Source of the DNA: Elusimicrobiota bacterium
GTDB lineage: Bacteria > Elusimicrobiota > Elusimicrobia > Elusimicrobiales > Elusimicrobiaceae
Assembly (NCBI GenBank): GCA_012523635.1
Contig: JAAYTX010000105.1
Coordinates: 1-40,365, forward strand
Direction: 5' to 3'
DNA length: 40,365 nucleotides
Shown here: in pieces, positions 35,319-40,365 of the stretch
Numbering within the stretch: position 1 is the first letter of the stretch
How the letters are laid out: each line of letters starts with the position of its first letter
Notes under the pieces: generated by a model
Database searches by the model: none
What the model was told of the DNA's origin: nothing
The model's input: the letters and a program-made list of their open reading frames with translations, nothing else
Program-made: the position numbers and the translations under genes

Positions 35319-37319
35319 ATGCTTAATCTAGCCGCTTATACGGCCAAACTTACGCAAAAGTTCAGAGACTGGGGCCCATTTCTGGCTGCGGCTGCCCCGT
35401 GCCTGCTGGCATGCCTTCTTTACACAAACTCTCTTCACAACCAGCTTATCTGGGACGACGCAATATATGTCGGGGCAGACCCCTTCATACGCCAGCCGAA
35501 AAACCTTTTTGTAGTGCTGAATCCGGCCAACCTGTGGTATGTGCTGCCGGTGTCCAACTCCTCGCGGCCGATATGGCTGGCCTCGGCCATAATGGACCTG
35601 TCCGCGTCAGGCGGAGAGTTCGCGCCGATGCGCATGACCAATCTTCTGATAAATGGCTTCAACGCTTCGCTAGTCTATTGCGCGGCGCTGTTGATAAGCG
35701 CCAGCCCAATGGCGGCGCTTGCCTCCGCCCTGCTGTTTGCGGCTCATCCGCTCCACACGAAAAATGTGAATATAATCTCATTCCGCACCCATATGCTTGC
35801 TCTGGCCTTTCTGCTGGCAGGCTTTATTTTCAGACAATTGGCCAGACAACAGGATCGCAGGAGCACAACTGTTATCTGCAATGCAATAGCCCTGTTTTCG
35901 CTGCTGCTTTCAATGCTTTCGCATGAAATAGGAGTAGTGGGACTGCCGATATTGGTGGCTTACGAACTGCTTAACCGCAAAAATGCGCCGCAAATCCAGC
36001 CAGCCACGCAACAACAACCGCCTCAGCCGCCTCAACCCAGCGCCAAAACGCCAATTGGCTGGCTTCTGCTATTGGCGCTATTATTATCCTTCTTCACTAT
36101 CTACCGTTTGCCGCGCGCCGGCTACGACATAGGCCCTGTGAAAGACACGCTTACCCCCCTCTCTGACACCATGAAAAAACACGGCATAATGCCGCCGACC
36201 CCAACGCCACTTGACGTTGATACCGTCCGTTCCCAGATAGTGCCGCCGGGACTGCCGCCATGGCATGCCGTTTACGAGTCTCGCTACTCCAATTTCCTCA
36301 CCATGTCGCGGATATTCGGAGAGTATCTCCTGAAAATGGTTCTCCCTTATCCGCTTCAGGGCGACTACAGCCCGCGCATCTCTTCGTCTTTGGCGGACTG
36401 GCGCATATGGTTTTCCTGGGCAGGCTGGATTGCTCTCGGGACACTTTGCTGGCGTTTTCGCGCGTCATCTCCATTGATTCCGGCGGGCTTCGTCTGGCTG
36501 GCTATTTCCATGCTCCCCATGAGCAATATCATCCGCCTCTACAATATCGAGGCCGAACGCTATCTCTATCTGCCCTCGGCCGGATTCTGCATGATGTGCG
36601 GCGGTTTCCTTCACGCATGGGCTTCGCGCCTGCGCAGGCCTGCAGCAGTCACGACCGCAATACTGATTCCAATACTCCTGGCCTGGGGCGCCGTTACAAT
36701 CGCCAGAAACCGGGACTATAAAGATGCCAGAGCCTTTTTCAGCTCTATCATCAGGCAGGATGCCCAGGTGGGCCGGGCCTTGACCAATCTGGCCCACTAC
36801 CATATAGGGCGGCAAGAGTACCCTGAAGCCAGAAAACTTCTGGCTCAGGCCATAACCGTGTATCCGCAAGGCTCCGAGGCGCGCACCACGCTGGCGGACA
36901 TGAACGTAGCGTTGAAAGACTATCCGTCGGCGCTTGAAACACTGCAGCCGCTGATGACAAAGGGCGGCGACCTCTCACAGAAAGCCAGACATCTGCATGC
37001 TATCATCATGGGTGAAACCGGGAAAACATCCGAAGCTGTCAAAGAGCTATGCGACGCTCTTGACCTATGGCCCGACAGCGTGCCTCTCCTGACCTCGCTG
37101 GCTTTCTACAGCATTAAGCAGAGGGAACCTGAAATTTTTCTCCGCAAGTTGGCGAAAACTGACAAGCGCCACACCTCAGAAAGCGTGAAATGCTACGGGG
37201 CCATGGCTTATTTCCAGACCGGACAGCCCAACGAAGCCAAAGCCATGCTGGGCTTCATGACAGAGGAAAAACGCAGCGCCTGCCTGTCAAAAATAAGGCA
37301 AGGCACAGTGCAGCCATAA
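35319..37319 (+). CDS. Multi-TM GT-C/TMTC-like protein with C-terminal TPRs
   Basis: '[19 protein letters not shown]', '[32 protein letters not shown]', repeated TM helices, C-terminal TPR-like '[44 protein letters not shown]'-style region. Confidence 0.75.
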   Translation: MLNLAAYTAKLTQKFRDWGPFLAAAAPCLLACLLYTNSLHNQLIWDDAIYVGADPFIRQPKNLFVVLNPANLWYVLPVSNSSRPIWLASAIMDLSASGGEFAPMRMTNLLINGFNASLVYCAALLISASPMAALASALLFAAHPLHTKNVNIISFRTHMLALAFLLAGFIFRQLARQQDRRSTTVICNAIALFSLLLSMLSHEIGVVGLPILVAYELLNRKNAPQIQPATQQQPPQPPQPSAKTPIGWLLLLALLLSFFTIYRLPRAGYDIGPVKDTLTPLSDTMKKHGIMPPTPTPLDVDTVRSQIVPPGLPPWHAVYESRYSNFLTMSRIFGEYLLKMVLPYPLQGDYSPRISSSLADWRIWFSWAGWIALGTLCWRFRASSPLIPAGFVWLAISMLPMSNIIRLYNIEAERYLYLPSAGFCMMCGGFLHAWASRLRRPAAVTTAILIPILLAWGAVTIARNRDYKDARAFFSSIIRQDAQVGRALTNLAHYHIGRQEYPEARKLLAQAITVYPQGSEARTTLADMNVALKDYPSALETLQPLMTKGGDLSQKARHLHAIIMGETGKTSEAVKELCDALDLWPDSVPLLTSLAFYSIKQREPEIFLRKLAKTDKRHTSESVKCYGAMAYFQTGQPNEAKAMLGFMTEEKRSACLSKIRQGTVQP

Positions 37320-37320
37320 C

Positions 37321-40170
37321 ATGCAAAACATCAAGATAAGCGGCGCCAGGCAGCACAACCTGAAAAACATCTCGCTGGAAATCCCCCGCGGCAAGCTGGT
37401 GGTGGTGACCGGGCTTTCCGGCTCGGGCAAGTCCAGCCTTGCATTCGACACCATCTACGCCGAAGGCCAGCGGCGGTATGTGGAAAGCCTGTCCGCCTAT
37501 GCCAGACAGTTTCTGGAACTGATGGAAAAGCCGGACGTGGACCACATTGAGGGCCTTTCCCCCTCCATCTCGATAGAGCAGCATTCGCCATCCCATAATC
37601 CGCGCTCGACTGTGGCCACCGTGACCGAGATATACGACTATTTCAGGCTGCTGTACGCCAGAACCGGAAAGCGCAGCTGCCATCAGTGCGGACGCCCCGT
37701 GCAAAAATGGTCGCGCCAGGAAATACTATCGGATCTGCGCGCCAAATTCAGCGGCAAAACCGTCTATTTGCTGGCGCCGCTGGTCAGCGGCAAAACAGGC
37801 AGCTACGAGGAACTTTTTTCGCGTTTGAAAAAATCAGGCTACGCCAAAGTACGCGTTGACGGACAGCTGCACGAACTGGGCTCGGTTCCGGCCCTTGCCC
37901 GCTATAAGAAACACGACATAGAACTGCTGGTGGACGAACTGGCTGTCTCCGCGGATGAAGCGGAACGCCTTACCGACTCGTTGGAAAACGCGCTGGGCCA
38001 GTCCAAAGGCCTGCTGCTGGCGCAGGAGAAAACGCCGGGCAAAGCCAAAACGCCGGCCGCCGCGTTCCTCTACAGCGAACATAACGCCTGCCCGCATTGC
38101 GCCATAGGCTTCCAGGAAACTGAACCCAGGCTCTTCTCTTTCAACTCGCCGCATGGAGCCTGTCCTGAATGCGACGGCCTTGGCATAAAGACGGAGATAG
38201 CCGAGGAACTGGTAGTACCGGACCCCTCCCTCTCCATACGCAACGGCGCCGTGGCAGCATGGTCCAACCCAATCACCACCAGGACAAGTCGCTGGAAAGG
38301 TTCCTGGGGCTCGTATTACATGGACATTCTGCGGCAGGTGTGCCGCGCCAGCTCAATCCCGGAAAATGCCCCCTGGAAAACCCTGACCCGCGCCCAGAAG
38401 GACATAATACTCTACGGCAAAGGCGCCACCTACCGCTCGCCATGGGGCGGAGACAAGGAATTTGAGGGAGTCATAGGCAACCTGCAAAGGCGGCACTCCG
38501 AATCCGAATCAGAATTCGTGCGCGAAGAGGTTTATCACCGGTACATGCGGGAGCGCCAGTGCCCGGCCTGCCGCGGTGCGCGCCTGAAACCCGAAGCGCT
38601 GGCCGTAACTGTGGGCGGGAAAAACATCGCGGAACTGTCGGCGATGGCGGTTTCAGAATGCCTGGGATTTTTTCAGAACCTGCAACTGGATTCCCGCAAC
38701 GGCAAAATAGCGGTGCAGATTTTAAAGGAGATAAAAGCGCGGCTGGGGTTTCTCGCCAGCGTGGGTCTTACATATCTGACGCTGGACAGACGTTCCGAAA
38801 CGCTCTCCGGCGGAGAGTCCCAGCGCATACACCTTGCCACGCAGATAGGCTCGGGCCTTACAGGAGTGCTGTACGTCCTGGACGAACCCACCATAGGCCT
38901 GCACCCGCGGGACAACACCCGCCTGCTCCAGACCCTTAAAACTCTGCGCGACCTGGACAATACCCTTATCATTGTGGAACATGACGCCGAGACCATACGC
39001 ACGGCGGACTGGGTGGTGGATTTGGGCCCCGGCGCGGGGGAACACGGCGGACGCATAGTCGCTCAGGGCACCCCGGCGGACATCATGTCCGACCCGAATT
39101 CCCTTACAGGGCTCTACCTGAGCGGCGGAAAAAAGGACACTCAGGCCTCGCGCGCCAGAAAACCCGGCGGCAAATACCTGTGCATCAACGGCGCTTCCCA
39201 GTTCAACCTGAAGAATATCGACGTGAAAATTCCTCTTGGCCTGTTTGTGAGCGTCACCGGGGTATCCGGCTCCGGCAAATCGACGCTTGTGCACGAAATA
39301 CTGTACAAAGCAATGGCAAAGCATTTTTACGGCGCCAAGGAACTGCCCGGAGCACACAAATCCATAAAAGGCCTTGAGCACATCAGCAAGGCCATCATAG
39401 TGGATCAGTCGCCTATAGGACGCACGCCCCGCTCAAACCCTGCCACATACACCGGACTCTTCGGCCCGATACGGGAACTGTTCAGCCGGCTGCCGGAAGC
39501 CCGCAGGCGCGGATACCAGGCCGGGCGCTTCTCATTCAACGTAAAAGGCGGGCGCTGCGAAAAATGCCAGGGCGACGGCACCATCAGGATACAGATGCAG
39601 TTTCTGCCGGACATACACATAGTGTGCGAAGAATGCGCAGGGCAGCGCTTCAACCCCGACACCCTTGCGGTCAAATACAAAGGCAAAAGCATCGCAGAAG
39701 TGCTGGACATGAGCGTAAGCCAGGCGCTTGAATTCTTCGGCCCGGTGCCCGGCGTCACAAACACTCTTAAAACCCTTGAAGAAGTGGGGCTTGGCTACAT
39801 AAAGTTGGGCCAAAGCGCCACCACGCTTTCCGGCGGAGAGGCCCAGCGCGTAAAGCTGGCGTCTGAACTCTGCCGCCGCTCCAGCGGAGGCGCGCTATAT
39901 GTTCTGGACGAGCCCACCACCGGGCTGCACTTTGCAGACGTGGAAAAACTGCTGCAAGTGCTGCACAAGCTTGTGGACAACGGCAACACGGTGCTGGTGA
40001 TAGAACACAATCTGGAAGTCATTAAAACCTCTGATTGGATACTGGACCTGGGCCCCGAAGGCGGAAACGCAGGCGGGGAAATAGTGGCCCAGGGCTCGCC
40101 GGACAAGATAATGGCCTGCGCCGCTTCGCATACCGGACGCTACCTCAAAGCCGAACAGGATGCCGGATGA
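37321..40170 (+). CDS. uvrA: Excinuclease ABC subunit A (UvrA)
   Basis: '[35 protein letters not shown]', '[38 protein letters not shown]', '[15 protein letters not shown]', '[33 protein letters not shown]'. Confidence 0.99.
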   Translation: MQNIKISGARQHNLKNISLEIPRGKLVVVTGLSGSGKSSLAFDTIYAEGQRRYVESLSAYARQFLELMEKPDVDHIEGLSPSISIEQHSPSHNPRSTVATVTEIYDYFRLLYARTGKRSCHQCGRPVQKWSRQEILSDLRAKFSGKTVYLLAPLVSGKTGSYEELFSRLKKSGYAKVRVDGQLHELGSVPALARYKKHDIELLVDELAVSADEAERLTDSLENALGQSKGLLLAQEKTPGKAKTPAAAFLYSEHNACPHCAIGFQETEPRLFSFNSPHGACPECDGLGIKTEIAEELVVPDPSLSIRNGAVAAWSNPITTRTSRWKGSWGSYYMDILRQVCRASSIPENAPWKTLTRAQKDIILYGKGATYRSPWGGDKEFEGVIGNLQRRHSESESEFVREEVYHRYMRERQCPACRGARLKPEALAVTVGGKNIAELSAMAVSECLGFFQNLQLDSRNGKIAVQILKEIKARLGFLASVGLTYLTLDRRSETLSGGESQRIHLATQIGSGLTGVLYVLDEPTIGLHPRDNTRLLQTLKTLRDLDNTLIIVEHDAETIRTADWVVDLGPGAGEHGGRIVAQGTPADIMSDPNSLTGLYLSGGKKDTQASRARKPGGKYLCINGASQFNLKNIDVKIPLGLFVSVTGVSGSGKSTLVHEILYKAMAKHFYGAKELPGAHKSIKGLEHISKAIIVDQSPIGRTPRSNPATYTGLFGPIRELFSRLPEARRRGYQAGRFSFNVKGGRCEKCQGDGTIRIQMQFLPDIHIVCEECAGQRFNPDTLAVKYKGKSIAEVLDMSVSQALEFFGPVPGVTNTLKTLEEVGLGYIKLGQSATTLSGGEAQRVKLASELCRRSSGGALYVLDEPTTGLHFADVEKLLQVLHKLVDNGNTVLVIEHNLEVIKTSDWILDLGPEGGNAGGEIVAQGSPDKIMACAASHTGRYLKAEQDAG

Positions 40171-40365
40171 GCTGGCTCAAGGAATTGCTGGCAAGCAGGC
40201 TGCTGGTGCTTGAAACACTGTGCATAGTGGTGCTCTTTTCACATGCGTTCCTTCTGCCGGTGCCGCTGGTCACACAGGAATCAGCCCTGCTGGACGGCAG
40301 CCCCCCGTCCGCGTCGGCGACGCGGCAGACCATAATCCAAACCGCCGGGCCGCTTCCGTCGCTGA
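40167..40365 (+). CDS. N-terminal fragment of a membrane-anchored protein (truncated by the window edge)
   Basis: ATG at 40167 overlaps the uvrA stop (ATGA). [35 protein letters not shown]… has a TM-like helix. Frame is open to the window end. Confidence 0.6.
   Translation, partial: MSWLKELLASRLLVLETLCIVVLFSHAFLLPVPLVTQESALLDGSPPSASATRQTIIQTAGPLPSL

Overview
High-GC bacterial chromosomal window. I suspect an Elusimicrobiota-like or other uncultured lineage, but the sequence alone does not prove it. The left half (~186-18520, + strand) is a very compact operon-like locus. It encodes 3 glycosyltransferase-like proteins, 8 radical SAM (rSAM) genes carrying 10 CxxxCxxC rSAM cores, a DegT/DnrJ-type aminotransferase and a split (N + C subunit) transketolase. 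Two of the rSAM genes (5622-8402 and 9583-12510) are paralogous giant fusions with the order B12-binding-like domain, class-B-like rSAM, TPR-like linker, then a second rSAM with a SPASM-like C-terminus. They alternate with stand-alone SPASM rSAM genes. This is the best candidate for an undescribed system, probably biosynthesis or modification of an unusual sugar, glycan or aminoglycoside-like product. The right half contains tRNA-Gly(GCC), a putative outer-membrane protein, an acyltransferase, a transglutaminase-like/DUF350/M29 aminopeptidase operon, a MocA/XdhC/xanthine-dehydrogenase-family operon whose Mo-subunit gene is interrupted by one in-frame TAA, surE, hypC-hypD-hypE, an FGE-sulfatase-fold protein, a TPR protein with an exact 243-bp (81-aa) repeat, a TMTC-like GT-C/TPR membrane protein, and uvrA. 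No CRISPR array, transposase or rRNA was recognised.
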